Below, one piece after another: positions 1-10,458 of a DNA stretch of 64,000 nucleotides. The notes beneath the pieces are model-generated. The model saw only the letters and a program-made list of their open reading frames with translations, made no database searches and was not told the origin of the DNA. Position 1 is the stretch's first letter; each line of letters begins with the position of its first letter. Origin of the DNA: JALORV01 sp963724365 (GTDB lineage: Bacteria > Pseudomonadota > Gammaproteobacteria > Burkholderiales > Burkholderiaceae_F); assembly GCA_963724365.1 (NCBI GenBank), contig CAVRUR010000015.1, forward strand, positions 1 to 64,000, given 5' to 3'. The position numbers and the translations under genes are program-made.

Positions 1-997
1 CGATGAAGAGCGCCGCGAACGACTGGTACACCATCGAGCCGTCGAGGTTGAACGAATAGCCGAGCGGCAGCACGAACGAGGTGACCCGATCGTTGACACC
101 GAAGCGGTGCAGTTTCTCCATCAGCTTCGGATAGGCGGCCTCACTGCTCGCCGTCGTGAAGGCCACCAGCAGCGGCTCCTTGACGAGCCCCATCAGGTGG
201 AACACGCGCGGGCCAAGAAACACGAACCCGGCGCCAATCAGAACGGCCCAGAGCACGAGCAGCGCCACATAGAACGAGCCGATGAACTTGCCGTAAGTAA
301 CGAGGATGCCGAGTCCCTGCACTGTGATTGCGGCGGCCACCGCGCCGAAGACACCGGCAGGAGCGAACCACATCACAAAGTCGGTGACCTTCAGCATCAC
401 CGGCACCAGATCGCTGATGAAGGCCGTCACCGTCTTTGCCGGTTCGGTCTTCAGCGACGCGATCGCGAATCCGAAGAAGCACGAGAACACCAGGATCTGC
501 AGGATCTCGTTGGTCGCCATCGCCTGGAAGAAGCTGGCGGGAAAGACGTGCGCGATGAACTCGCGCAGGCCGAGCCCGCCCGTCTTCAGGTTGGTCGCCA
601 TGTCCTTCTCCGGCAAGGGCAGCCCGAGTTCGAGCCCCGGATGGAACAGGTTCGCGAAGAACATGCCGAGCAGCAGGGACACCAGCGAGGCGGTGATGAA
701 CCACCCCAGCGCCTTGCCGCCGATGCGCCCGACCGCCTTGGCGTCGCCCATGCCGGTGATGCCCGCCACGACGGTGGCGAACACCAGCGGCGCGATGATC
801 ATCTTGATCAGCCGCAGGAAGACATCCGAGAGGATCGAGAAATAGCCGGCGACCGTCGCTGCCGTCGCCGTGTCGGGCGAGAACTCGTGGGCGGCCCATC
901 CGGCTGCAACGCCGGCCGCGGCCGCCACGAGAATCCAGGTGGCGAGCCGGGAACCCTTGGACGCACCTCCGTGCGCCGCCCCGGTCGCCGGTTTCAT
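1..997 (-). CDS. Dicarboxylate/amino acid:cation symporter, DctA/GltP type (partial)
   Basis: Secondary transporter of the DAACS (SDF) family that moves C4-dicarboxylates or acidic amino acids with H+ or Na+ across the inner membrane. About 332 residues are visible and the 3' end runs off the window. The visible C-terminal part reads VLPLGYSFNLDGSMVYQSF, the family substrate/cation-binding signature. Upstream are several hydrophobic segments and an IIAPLVFATVVAGI stretch typical of the family. The ATG overlaps the stop of the upstream Dcu gene by one base (TGATG), so it is the last visible member of the frd-asp-dcu operon. Context favours C4-dicarboxylates or aspartate over glutamate as substrate, but this is inference. 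No frameshift is seen in the visible part. Confidence 0.85.
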   Translation of the reverse strand, partial: MKPATGAAHGGASKGSRLATWILVAAAAGVAAGWAAHEFSPDTATAATVAGYFSILSDVFLRLIKMIIAPLVFATVVAGITGMGDAKAVGRIGGKALGWFITASLVSLLLGMFFANLFHPGLELGLPLPEKDMATNLKTGGLGLREFIAHVFPASFFQAMATNEILQILVFSCFFGFAIASLKTEPAKTVTAFISDLVPVMLKVTDFVMWFAPAGVFGAVAAAITVQGLGILVTYGKFIGSFYVALLVLWAVLIGAGFVFLGPRVFHLMGLVKEPLLVAFTTASSEAAYPKLMEKLHRFGVNDRVTSFVLPLGYSFNLDGSMVYQSFAALFI

Positions 998-2323
998 CAG
1001 AACATCACCTTCGCCAGCAACAGGCCCGTGGTCACCGCGACAGCGGTCGCGACGATGCCCGGGATCATGAACGAGTGATTCAGCACGTATTTACCGATCT
1101 TCGTCGTGCCCGACAGGTCGAAGTTGATCGCCGCGATCAGCGAACCGTAGGTCGGGATGAAGAAGTATCCATTGACCGACGGGAACATCGCAATCAGGAA
1201 TTGCGGCGGAATGCCCAGAGCCATGCCGAGCGGCATCAGTGCACGAGTGGTCGCGGCCTGGCTGTACAACAGCACCGAGGCGAAGAACAGACCGAACGCG
1301 AAGGTCCACGGCGCTGCCTTGGCCCACTCGCCGATCGCCGGCACGATGACATCCTTGTTGGCCGCAATAAAGCTGTCGCCAAGCCAGGCCAGACCGAAGA
1401 TACCGATCACCGCGACGACGCCGGCGCGCAGCGTGGCCGTCTTCGGAACCTCGTCGACGTTGATCTTCGTTGCCAGAAGCATGATGGCCGCCACCGACAT
1501 CATCACGATTTCGATGACGATCGGCATCTGCCAGCGGACCCTTCGCGCCCGGCAGCGTACGCAGGCCGGGGAAAAAGCCGAACAGCACGACCAGTGCTAC
1601 GCCAGCCAGGAAGAGATAGGCGGAGATCTTCGCCGAGGGCTTCAGCGTGGTCTTGCCAGCATGCGCTTTCGGCGGAGGCACTTCGCCGGCCTTGAGTCGC
1701 GCCTGGTAGGCCGGATCGTCCTTGAGGTCCTTGCCGACGAACATCGAGACGATCGCGGCGGCCAGGACGCCGGTCAGGGTCGCCGGCACGCACACCATCA
1801 GGATCTGCGGCAGGCCCCAGTCCGTGAGGCCTTTCTCGGCAAAGAGCCCGATCATGGCCGCCGTTGCAGCGGCGACGGGGCTCGCGGTGATCGCCTGCTG
1901 CGAGGCGATCGTCGCGACCGCCATCGGCCGCTCGGGCCGGATGCCGTTCTGGTGCGCGGTTTCGTAGATGACCGGCAGCAGCGGATAGACGATGTGGCCG
2001 GTGCCGGCAACGAAGGTGAAGCTCCACGTCGTCAGCGGCGCGACGATCGTCACGTACTTGGGATTCGCGCGGATGATGCGTTCGGCGATGCTCACCAGGA
2101 AATCGATGCCGCCGGCCGCGTCCATCACGCTGGCCGCCATGATGACCGCCAGGATGATCAGCATCACGTCGATCGGCGGCGAGGTCGGCGCAATGCCGAA
2201 CGCCACCACCAGGATCAGCAGGCCGACCGCACCCCACAGGCCGAGGCCGACGCCGCTGTAGCGCGCGCCCATCCAGATCGCGGCCAGGACGACCACGAAC
2301 TGCAGAAAGATCGTGAATGTCAT
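997..2323 (-). CDS. dcuB: Anaerobic C4-dicarboxylate transporter, Dcu family (frameshifted in this sequence)
   Basis: Dcu carriers exchange external fumarate, malate or aspartate for internal succinate during fumarate respiration. The first about 265 residues read in one frame (N-terminal MTFTIFLQFVVVLAAIWMGA, then RANPKYVTIVAPLTTWSF and GTGHIVYPLLPVIYE, closer to DcuB than DcuA). The rest reads in another frame, beginning near MPIVIEIVMMSVAAIMLL and ending in KVMF. The switch lies at about 1525-1545 and is explained by one extra G in CTGGCAG; CTGCAG would restore the frame. Total length is then about 440 residues, normal for the family. A strong GGAGGGG ribosome-binding site precedes the ATG. 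It sits 36 bp after aspA, which supplies fumarate from aspartate. I treat it as one functional gene with a likely sequencing indel. DcuA versus DcuB is not certain. Confidence 0.85.
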
Positions 2324-2359
2324 GATTCCCCTCCTCGGGGAGAGTGGCTCGGACGGCCG

Positions 2360-3760
<1,401 letters not shown>

Positions 3761-3798
3761 GGCCGATCCTTTCCAGTGTGTCGAGGTCTCCGGAGTCC

Positions 3799-4578
3799 TT
3801 ACTTCATGCCTTCGGCGACCATCCTCTTTCGAACGAACGCGATCTGTGTCTGCAGCGGGAGATCCTTCGGGCAGACGTCGTGGCAGCCGAGCAGCGACAT
3901 GCAGCCGAACACGCCGCTGTCGTCGCCTATCACTTCGTAGTAGTCGGCATCGGTGCGCGCGTCGCGCGGGTCGAGGCGGAAGCGGGCGATCTTGTTGATG
4001 CCGACCGCGCCGACGAAATCCTCCCTCATGCGCGCCGTGCCGCAGGCCGACACGCAGCAGCCGCACTCGATGCAGCGATCGAGCTCGTAGATCTTCTCCG
4101 CCAGTTCCGGATCCATCCGCTCTTCGATCCGGGTGAGATCCACTTCCTTCTGCTTCATGTGGACCCAGGTCTCGAGCCGCTCGCTCATGGCGCGCATCCA
4201 CTTGCCGGTATTGACCGACAGGTCGCCGATCAGCTCGAACACCGGCAGCGGCGCCAGCGTGATCTCCGGTCCGACGTCCTTGGCCAGCGTGCGGCAGGCC
4301 AGCCCCGGCCGACCGTTGATGACCATTGCGCAGCTGCCGCAGATGCCGGCGCGGCAGACGAAGTCGAACTGCAGTGATGGGTCGAGCTTCTCGCGGATCT
4401 CGTTGAGCGCGATGAACAGCGTCATCCCGTCGGTCTGCTCGAGTTCATAAGTCTGCAGGTGCGGAACGCTGGCCGGGTCGGCCGGGTTGAACCGCATCAC
4501 GTTGAACTTGAGCATCTGGCCGTTGGCGACCTTGCCGCCGTTGGCACGGACCACCTTGATCTTCTGTTCCTGCGTCAT
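3799..4578 (-). CDS. frdB: Fumarate reductase iron-sulfur subunit (Wolinella type)
   Basis: Carries electrons from the dihaem cytochrome b subunit to the FAD of FrdA. It has 259 residues. Cluster ligands are all visible: the [2Fe-2S] site CRAGICGSC with a later Cys in LACRTL; the [4Fe-4S] site CIECGCC followed by SACG; and the [3Fe-4S] site in CMSLLGCHDVCP. Blocks such as FDFVCRAGICGSC, YELDRCIECGCC and DYYEVIGDDSGVFGCM are nearly those of epsilonproteobacterial FrdB rather than the E. coli or SdhB type. There is an N-terminal extension of about 20 residues relative to Wolinella. The start ATG overlaps the frdA stop (ATGA). A longer upstream reading in this frame is just frdA read out of frame. 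Confidence 0.95.
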   Translation of the reverse strand: MTQEQKIKVVRANGGKVANGQMLKFNVMRFNPADPASVPHLQTYELEQTDGMTLFIALNEIREKLDPSLQFDFVCRAGICGSCAMVINGRPGLACRTLAKDVGPEITLAPLPVFELIGDLSVNTGKWMRAMSERLETWVHMKQKEVDLTRIEERMDPELAEKIYELDRCIECGCCVSACGTARMREDFVGAVGINKIARFRLDPRDARTDADYYEVIGDDSGVFGCMSLLGCHDVCPKDLPLQTQIAFVRKRMVAEGMK

Positions 4579-6575
4579 GCTGTCCTCCGCACGGTCGCGT
4601 TCGCGAGCGGCTCGTCGATCCGCTCGTTGCGGCCGCGGAATTTCTCCGGTAACAGATGCTCGTACGGCAACAGCGTCTTCTGCAGTTCGAAGCGGTCGCC
4701 GATCTTCTGCTTCGCGGCATCGACCTCGGCCTGGCGTGCCGGCGTGTCCGGATGGTCGACATAGTCCTTGGCACCGTATCCGCGCCATCCCGGCGGCAGT
4801 TCCATACGCCGGATGTCGAGCGGCTCGTACCTGAGCGTCGGCAGCGTGTCGGACTCGCCTTTCCAGGTCGCCAGCGTGCGCTTCAGCCACTCGGCGTCGT
4901 TGCGCCGCGGATAGTCCTGGCGGAAGTGCGCGCCGCGGCTCTCAGTGCGCACCAGCGCGCCGTAAGCCACCGTCACGGCCAGCTTCAGCATCATCTGGGT
5001 GCGATAGGCCGTCACAAGCTCCGGATTCACGCCCGGTGCGTTCGAACGCAGTCCGATATTGCGGCTGCGTACCAGCAACTTCTGCAGCTCGTCGACAGCG
5101 GACTCGAGGTCCTCGCCGCGGCGGAAGATGCCGACCTTCGCGGTCATGATCTCCTGCATGCGAGCCTTGATCGCGCTCGGATCTTCGGTGCCCCGGCCGA
5201 GCAGGATGCCGTTCAGCTTGGCCTGCTCGCGCTGCAGGAATTCGCGCACGACGCCGGTCGGGATGTTGACGTCATTCTCGGACTTGTCGCAGAAGTCGGC
5301 GATGAATTCGCCGACGATCATGCCGGCGACCACGGTTTCGGCCACCGAGTTGCCGCCGAGACGGTTGAAGCCGTGCATGTCCCAGCACGAGGCTTCGCCG
5401 GCCGCGAACAGGCCCTTCAGTGTCGGGCTTTCGCCGGTGTGATTGGTGCGCACGCCGCCCATCGTGTAGTGCTGCGCCGGCCGCACCGGAATCATCTCCT
5501 TGGTCGGATCGACGCCGAGGAAGTAATGGCAGATGTCGAAGACCTCACGCAGATTGCGGTGGATATGGGCCTCGCCCAGTTGCGTGATATCGAGCCAGAT
5601 ATGTTCGCCGAAGCGGGACTTCACACCCTTACCCTTGCCGATGTGCTCCTCCATGCGACGTGAAACGACGTCGCGCGAGGCCAGTTCCTTCTTCTCCGGC
5701 TCGTAGTCGGGCATGAAGCGATGGCCGTCGACGTCCTTCAGCAGTCCGCCGTCGCCACGGCAGCCTTCGGTCACGAGGATGCCGGCCGGGAAGATGCCGG
5801 TCGGGTGAAACTGCACCGCCTCCATGTTGCCGAGCGCCGCGACGCCGGTTTCCAGCGCGATCGCGTGGCCGATGCCTTCGCAGATCACTGCATTGGTCGT
5901 CACGCGATAGATCCTGCCGGCGCCGCCGGTGGCGATCGCCGTCGCCTTCGCCACGTAGGCCGTGAGCTCGCCGGTGATCAGATTGCGCACGATGGCGCCG
6001 TAGCAGCGGCCGGCGTCATGGATCAGCGCCAGCGCCTCGGTACGTTCGTACACGGGGATCGACGCGGCGATGGCCTGGTCGCCGACCGCCTGCAGCATCG
6101 CGTGGCCGGTGCCGTCGGCGACGTAGCAGGTGCGCCATTTCTTGGTGCCGCCGAAGTCGCGTTGCGCGACCAGGCCATGGGCCTCGTCGCGCTCGGTGAT
6201 GGTCACCTTCTGGCTGTTGATGACGACCTGACGATCGCCCTTGCGCACGCGGCTCCATGGCACGCCCCATGCCGCCAGTTCGCGTACGGCCTTCGGTGCG
6301 GTGTTGACGAACATGCGGACCACGTCCTGGTCGGCACCCCAGTCGCTGCCGCGCACCGTGTCCTCGAAGTGCACGTCCTCGTTGTCGCCCTGGCCCTTGA
6401 TGACGTTGCCGAGGCTCGCCTGCATTCCGCCCTGCGCCGCCTTGGAGTGCGAGCGCTTGGCAGGTACCAGCGACAGGATGATCGAGTCGTGGCCGCGCCG
6501 CTTGGCGGCGATGGCCATGCGCAGTCCGGCCAGGCCGCCGCCGATGACCAGTACATCGGTGTAGATGACGTTCAT
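4575..6575 (-). CDS. frdA: Fumarate reductase flavoprotein subunit (Wolinella type)
   Basis: Catalytic subunit that reduces fumarate to succinate with covalently bound FAD, on the cytoplasmic face. It is 666 residues, close to the 656 of Wolinella. The dinucleotide-binding GGGLAGL is at residues 12-18. The FAD-linking histidine falls at position 43 in KRSHSKAAQGG, the same number as in Wolinella FrdA. The substrate region TEGCRGDGG and the active-site arginine region FNRLGGNS are present. The catalytic region EPEKKELASRDVVSRRM is also conserved. It overlaps frdC by one base and frdB by four bases, so the three subunits are translationally coupled in the order C-A-B, as in Wolinella. Operation as a succinate dehydrogenase cannot be excluded from sequence. 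Confidence 0.96.
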   Translation of the reverse strand: MNVIYTDVLVIGGGLAGLRMAIAAKRRGHDSIILSLVPAKRSHSKAAQGGMQASLGNVIKGQGDNEDVHFEDTVRGSDWGADQDVVRMFVNTAPKAVRELAAWGVPWSRVRKGDRQVVINSQKVTITERDEAHGLVAQRDFGGTKKWRTCYVADGTGHAMLQAVGDQAIAASIPVYERTEALALIHDAGRCYGAIVRNLITGELTAYVAKATAIATGGAGRIYRVTTNAVICEGIGHAIALETGVAALGNMEAVQFHPTGIFPAGILVTEGCRGDGGLLKDVDGHRFMPDYEPEKKELASRDVVSRRMEEHIGKGKGVKSRFGEHIWLDITQLGEAHIHRNLREVFDICHYFLGVDPTKEMIPVRPAQHYTMGGVRTNHTGESPTLKGLFAAGEASCWDMHGFNRLGGNSVAETVVAGMIVGEFIADFCDKSENDVNIPTGVVREFLQREQAKLNGILLGRGTEDPSAIKARMQEIMTAKVGIFRRGEDLESAVDELQKLLVRSRNIGLRSNAPGVNPELVTAYRTQMMLKLAVTVAYGALVRTESRGAHFRQDYPRRNDAEWLKRTLATWKGESDTLPTLRYEPLDIRRMELPPGWRGYGAKDYVDHPDTPARQAEVDAAKQKIGDRFELQKTLLPYEHLLPEKFRGRNERIDEPLANATVRRTA

Positions 6576-7390
6576 CAGTGCTTCTCCTTCAGCCAGGACG
6601 GCCACCAGGCCGGCGGCGCGGCCTGCGGCGGGGTCTGCAGCCAGGCAGGCGTGTAACGCACGCCCGGGTTAAAGCGGTGGTCGTAGCCGATCTTCATGTA
6701 GGCAGCCAGCGTGGTGAGGCCCAGCACGATGAAGAACGCCGACAGTGCCCACTTGAGTTTCTTCAGCTTCTTGCGCGTGGCGTTGGGGTCCGGTCCCTCG
6801 AACCATCCCCACTTGACGCAGAGCCGATACAGGCCGATGCCGCCATGCAGCTCGACCGCGAAGAGAAGCACCAGGTACAGCGGCCACCAGCGCCCGCTCC
6901 ATACGCGGTCGGCCGACTCGAACGGGCCGATCATTCCGGGATGCATCAGCATCTGGTACAGATGCACGGACGCGAGGAAGAACATCGCGAAGCCGGTCAC
7001 GACCTGCCACCACCACAGCGTGGTGTCTTCGTGATGCATCATCGACATGTGCGAGCGGTACACGCGCACCTGGGCGTAGTTGATCGGGAACTTGCGCAGC
7101 GCCAGCGCAGCGTGCGCGACGAACAGCGTGAACACGACCGCCACCACGCCCGACACGATCACCGGGTAGGCCTGCCCGAAGAAGAAATAGCCCTCGAACA
7201 TCCGGGTGATGATCCACATCGCGTCGTAGCCGAGCAGGATCGACGACACGAAGAACATGTGGCCCCACATGAACAGCCCCAGCGCGAGCCCGCTGGCACT
7301 TTGCGCAAAGTCGAGCCGCGCCGGCCATCGGCTCTTGCGGCGGGGACGTGTCGAATTCGCGCCGCTGAGGGCGTCAGGGGTGGCACTCAT
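6575..7390 (-). CDS. frdC: Fumarate reductase dihaem cytochrome b subunit
   Basis: Membrane anchor that oxidises menaquinol and passes electrons through two b haems to FrdB. It has 271 residues and five hydrophobic segments. Counting from the chosen ATG, the four axial haem histidines fall at 44, 93, 143 and 182, the quinol-site glutamate at 66 (MFEGYFF) and the E-pathway glutamate at 180 (LLFAVELHGG). These are exactly the numbers used for Wolinella succinogenes FrdC, which supports both the identity and the start. GGGAG lies six bases upstream of the ATG. The C-terminus is longer than in Wolinella and rich in Pro and Trp. It is the first gene of the frd operon and diverges from the 2-oxoacid oxidoreductase operon. 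Confidence 0.96.
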   Translation of the reverse strand: MSATPDALSGANSTRPRRKSRWPARLDFAQSASGLALGLFMWGHMFFVSSILLGYDAMWIITRMFEGYFFFGQAYPVIVSGVVAVVFTLFVAHAALALRKFPINYAQVRVYRSHMSMMHHEDTTLWWWQVVTGFAMFFLASVHLYQMLMHPGMIGPFESADRVWSGRWWPLYLVLLFAVELHGGIGLYRLCVKWGWFEGPDPNATRKKLKKLKWALSAFFIVLGLTTLAAYMKIGYDHRFNPGVRYTPAWLQTPPQAAPPAWWPSWLKEKH

Positions 7391-7438
7391 GTGGATCTCC
7401 CGCCGTGGGGCGCGCGCTCGGCGCGTCGGATGGCGCCC

Positions 7439-7479
7439 ATTCTTCCCGCCGGGGCATCCGCTGCATTGACAAGCGTCAA
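7439..7479 (-). promoter_or_regulatory. Predicted FNR-type (class II) promoter for frdCAB
   Basis: A perfect 14-bp palindrome TTGACAAGCGTCAA at 7466-7479 matches the anaerobox pattern TTGAY-N4-RTCAA. On the minus strand it is followed after 21 bases by AAGAAT (7439-7444), a 4/6 match to a -10 box. That is the spacing expected when an FNR/CRP-type activator binds near -41.5. The predicted start of transcription is near 7432, about 40 bases before frdC. The regulator itself is not in the window. Confidence 0.6.
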
Positions 7480-7520
7480 CGGCCGGAAGTCACATGACGC
7501 AATGCGTGATCACCATGCGA

Positions 7521-7534
7521 TTGATCGCGGTCAA
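7521..7534 (+). promoter_or_regulatory. Second anaerobox-like operator, toward the 2-oxoacid oxidoreductase operon
   Basis: TTGATCGCGGTCAA combines the FNR half-site TTGAT with GTCAA. On the plus strand a weak -10-like CACCAT (7557-7562) follows at 22 bases, so it could activate the gene starting at 7618. The remainder of the 7391-7617 intergenic stretch shows nothing else that I recognise. Confidence 0.45.
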
Positions 7535-7617
7535 CCGGCGCCCGGCGAACCGCTGCCACCATGCGCGTCACTCGAGCGCCGCTCTTCGACGGTGCAGGGC
7601 CTTAAACCGAGGGAGCG

Positions 7618-8190
7618 ATGCTGCAGGTGCGCATACACGGTCGTGGTGGCCAAGGCGTCGTTTCGGGCGCCGAGGTGCTCGCCGTCGCCGCGTTCCTCGA
7701 GGGCCGGCATGCGCAGGCGTTTCCCAGCTTTGGTTCCGAGCGCATGGGAGCGCCGGTCATGGCGTTCTGCCGCATCGACGACCGGCCGATCCGGCTGCGT
7801 GAGCCGGTCATGGAGCCGGATGCCCTGATCGTGCAGGACCCGACGTTGCTGCACCAGGTCGATCTCTTCAACGGCCTGCGACCCGACGGCATCGTGCTGA
7901 TCAACTCGACCCGGCCAGTGGAACAACTGGGGCTCGAAGGACTCGGTGAGCGCCTGCCGGGGGTGCGCCTGTCGGTGCTCCCTGCCACGGAAATTGCGGT
8001 ACGCCATGTCGGCCGCCCGGTACCCAATGTGCCGCTGCTGGCCGCCTTTGCGGCGCTGACCAGGCTCATCGGCATCGAATCGGTGATTGCGGCGATCCGC
8101 GACAAGTTCCCGCAGCGCCTCGCCGACATGAATGTCGCCGCGGCCCGCGAGGCCTACGCGCTCGCCGCAGGCGAGGCAGTCCATGCTTAA
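7618..8190 (+). CDS. 2-oxoacid:acceptor oxidoreductase, gamma subunit
   Basis: Gamma-domain subunit of a thiamine-diphosphate, iron-sulfur 2-oxoacid oxidoreductase, the family that reversibly decarboxylates pyruvate, 2-oxoglutarate or aryl-glyoxylates to the CoA ester. It has 190 residues. The N-terminus VRIHGRGGQGVVSGAEVLA and FPSFGSERMGAPVMAF are hallmarks of PorG/KorC-type gamma chains. GGGAG stands two bases before the ATG. The stop overlaps the start of the alpha subunit by eight bases, so subunits are translationally coupled in the order gamma-alpha-beta-flavoprotein. Substrate cannot be read from the sequence. Pyruvate, 2-oxoglutarate and phenylglyoxylate versions all have a similar domain set. 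Confidence 0.9.
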   Translation: MLQVRIHGRGGQGVVSGAEVLAVAAFLEGRHAQAFPSFGSERMGAPVMAFCRIDDRPIRLREPVMEPDALIVQDPTLLHQVDLFNGLRPDGIVLINSTRPVEQLGLEGLGERLPGVRLSVLPATEIAVRHVGRPVPNVPLLAAFAALTRLIGIESVIAAIRDKFPQRLADMNVAAAREAYALAAGEAVHA

Positions 8191-9436
8191 GCAGATTGAG
8201 GGCTCGCGCGCGGTGGCCGAGGCCATCGCACTGGCGCGCCCGCAAGTGATCTGCGCCTATCCGATCACGCCGCAGACTCACATCGTCGAGGGCCTCGGCG
8301 AGATGGTGAAGTCGGGCGAACTGGGCGGTTGCGACTTCATCAACGTCGAGTCCGAGTTCGCGGCGCTGTCGGTCGCGATCGGCGCCTCGGCGACAGGCGC
8401 CCGGACCTACACCGCGACCAGCAGCCAGGGGCTGCTCTTCATGGCAGAGGCGGTCTACAACGCCGCGGGCCTGGGCCTGCCGATCGTGATGACGATCGGC
8501 AATCGCGCGATCGGCGCACCGATCAATATTTGGAATGACCACTCTGACAGCATGTCCATGCGCGACTCGGGGTGGATCCAGCTGCACGCGGAAACGAACC
8601 AGGAAGCGCTCGACCTGCACATCCAGGCGTTCCGGCTGGCCGAGACGCTGTCGGTCCCGGTCATGGTCTGCATGGACGGCTTCATCCTGACGCACGCTGT
8701 TGAACGCGTCGACATGCCCACGCAGGTCGAGGTCGATGGCTACCTGCTGCCGTTCGAGCCGCGTCAGGTGCTCGATCCGAGGGAACCCGTCAGCATCGGT
8801 GCGATGGTCGGCCCCGAGGCGTTCACGGAGGTTCGCTATCTCGCCCACCGCAAGCAGCTGAGCGCGCTCGAACTGATCCCGCAGTTGGCCGAGGAGTTCG
8901 AACTGCGCTTCGGGCGCTCGTCCGGTGGACTGCTGCGCACCTACCGGGCCGAGGACGCCGAGACGATCGTCGTGGCGCTCGGTTCAGTGAATGGCACGAT
9001 CCAGGAAGTTGTCGATGCGATGCGTGACGACGGCGTGCGGGTCGGCTCCGTCGCGATCACGGCATTCCGGCCCTTCCCGCTGGACGCACTGCGTGCCGCC
9101 ATTGGCCATGCAAAGCGCGTCGTCGTGCTGGAAAAGAGCCTCGCGCTGGGTCTCGGCGGCATCCTGTCCGATGGCGTGCGCAAGGCGCTGTCCGGCATAC
9201 AGCTCAAGGGCTATACGGTGATCGCCGGCCTGGGCGGACGCAGCATCACGCGGGCGTCGCTGCGCAAGCTATTCGAGTCCGCCGTGCGCGAGGAACTCGA
9301 GACGGTTACGTTCCTCGATCTGAACACCTCGGTCGTCGAGCGCGAACTCGTACGCGAACGGCTGCAACGACGCAGTGGCCCCACGGCCGAGTCGGTGCTG
9401 CGGCAACTCGGCACCGTGGCCTCGGGCATCGGCTGA
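8183..9436 (+). CDS. 2-oxoacid:acceptor oxidoreductase, alpha subunit
   Basis: Alpha subunit of 417 residues containing the pyrimidine-binding and transketolase C-terminal-like domains. ICAYPITPQTHIVEGL and FINVESEFAALSVAIGAS are diagnostic for pyruvate/2-oxoacid ferredoxin oxidoreductase alpha chains. RTYTATSSQGLLFMAE and GLPIVMTIGNRAIGAPINI follow, and VAITAFRPFPLDALR lies in the C-terminal domain. The ATG at 8183 is preferred over an in-frame start at 8132 because it gives the conserved N-terminus MLKQIEGSRAVAEAIA directly and overlaps the previous stop as in coupled operons. It acts with the beta subunit to bind thiamine diphosphate at their interface. Confidence 0.92.
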   Translation: MLKQIEGSRAVAEAIALARPQVICAYPITPQTHIVEGLGEMVKSGELGGCDFINVESEFAALSVAIGASATGARTYTATSSQGLLFMAEAVYNAAGLGLPIVMTIGNRAIGAPINIWNDHSDSMSMRDSGWIQLHAETNQEALDLHIQAFRLAETLSVPVMVCMDGFILTHAVERVDMPTQVEVDGYLLPFEPRQVLDPREPVSIGAMVGPEAFTEVRYLAHRKQLSALELIPQLAEEFELRFGRSSGGLLRTYRAEDAETIVVALGSVNGTIQEVVDAMRDDGVRVGSVAITAFRPFPLDALRAAIGHAKRVVVLEKSLALGLGGILSDGVRKALSGIQLKGYTVIAGLGGRSITRASLRKLFESAVREELETVTFLDLNTSVVERELVRERLQRRSGPTAESVLRQLGTVASGIG

Positions 9437-9447
9437 GAGGACGGACC

Positions 9448-10458
9448 ATGGACCTGCGTCAGCCTGTCAAGTTCTACCAGACCGGTACCTTCACGGTCGG
9501 CAATCGCCTGCTCGCCGAGGACGAGCGCAGCGTGCAGGCGAACATGCAGCGGACCAACTCGCTGAACTCGGGCCATCGCGCCTGCCAGGGCTGCGGCGAG
9601 GCGCTCGGTGCGCGCTACGCACTCGATGCCGCGATGCGCGCGACCGACAATCAGCTGATTGCGGTCAATGCGACCGGCTGCCTCGAAGTGTTCTCCACGC
9701 CGTACCCGGAGACTTCCTGGCAGATTCCCTGGATCCACTCGCTCTTCGGCAATGCCGCCGCGGTGGCCTCGGGCGTCGCGTCGGCGCTCCGGGTGCAGGG
9801 CAAGGAGCACGTTCGGGTGATCGCCCAGGGAGGCGACGGCGGCACGACCGATATCGGTTTCGGCTGCCTGTCGGGGATGTTCGAGCGCAACGATGACGTG
9901 CTCTACATCTGCTACGACAACGAGGCTTACATGAATACCGGGGTGCAACGCTCGAGCGCCACTCCGCTGGCTGCGCGCACGGCCACCACGCCGGCCGTCG
10001 GCCCGGCGCCGGGCAATGTCTCGGGCACCGGCAAGAACGTCCCGCTGATTGCGATGGCGCACCTGGTTCCCTACGTGGCGACCGCCAGCGTGGCCAACCT
10101 GCGCGACCTGGAGGACAAGGTGACGCGGGCCATGTCGATCCGCGGCGCACGCTATGTGCACATTCATGTGCCGTGCCCGCTCGGCTGGGGCTCGGTGCCG
10201 GCCGATACGATCAAGGTGGCGCGCGCCGCCGTCGAGTCGGGGCTCTTCCCGCTGTTCGAGGCCGAGCACGGCGAAGTCACCGGACGTACGCCGATACGAC
10301 ATCGCGTCCCGGTCGATGACTACCTGAAGCTGCAGAAGCGCTTCGCGCACCTGTTCAGCCCGAAGCGCGATGAGGCGCGGCTGACGCAGATCCAGGCGAT
10401 CGCCGACCGCAACATCTCGACCTACGGCCTGCTCGACCTCGAGGGCGCCCGTGGATAA
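9448..10458 (+). CDS. 2-oxoacid:acceptor oxidoreductase, beta subunit (TPP-binding)
   Basis: Beta subunit of 336 residues that binds thiamine diphosphate and one [4Fe-4S] cluster. The TPP/Mg motif starts at GGDGGTTDIGFG. Four conserved cysteines fit a PorB-type cluster: two in HRACQGCGEA, one in NATGCLEVFSTPYP and one in HIHVPCPLGW. Length matches PorB-type beta chains. It begins 11 bp after the alpha subunit and its last eight bases overlap the GTG start of the flavoprotein subunit. The sequence around TPYPETSWQIPWIHS is of the PorB group rather than the shorter KorB group, but substrate remains open. Confidence 0.92.
   Translation: MDLRQPVKFYQTGTFTVGNRLLAEDERSVQANMQRTNSLNSGHRACQGCGEALGARYALDAAMRATDNQLIAVNATGCLEVFSTPYPETSWQIPWIHSLFGNAAAVASGVASALRVQGKEHVRVIAQGGDGGTTDIGFGCLSGMFERNDDVLYICYDNEAYMNTGVQRSSATPLAARTATTPAVGPAPGNVSGTGKNVPLIAMAHLVPYVATASVANLRDLEDKVTRAMSIRGARYVHIHVPCPLGWGSVPADTIKVARAAVESGLFPLFEAEHGEVTGRTPIRHRVPVDDYLKLQKRFAHLFSPKRDEARLTQIQAIADRNISTYGLLDLEGARG

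Noticed and set aside
141..899. Minus-strand open frame inside the DctA-like gene
   Set aside because: It is a different frame from the one reading VLPLGYSFNLDGSMVYQSF; no family resemblance.
107..1078. Long plus-strand open frame opposite the DctA-like gene
   Set aside because: Composition is Arg/His/Gln-rich as expected from reading a GC-rich gene on the wrong strand; the minus strand carries a clear transporter signature.
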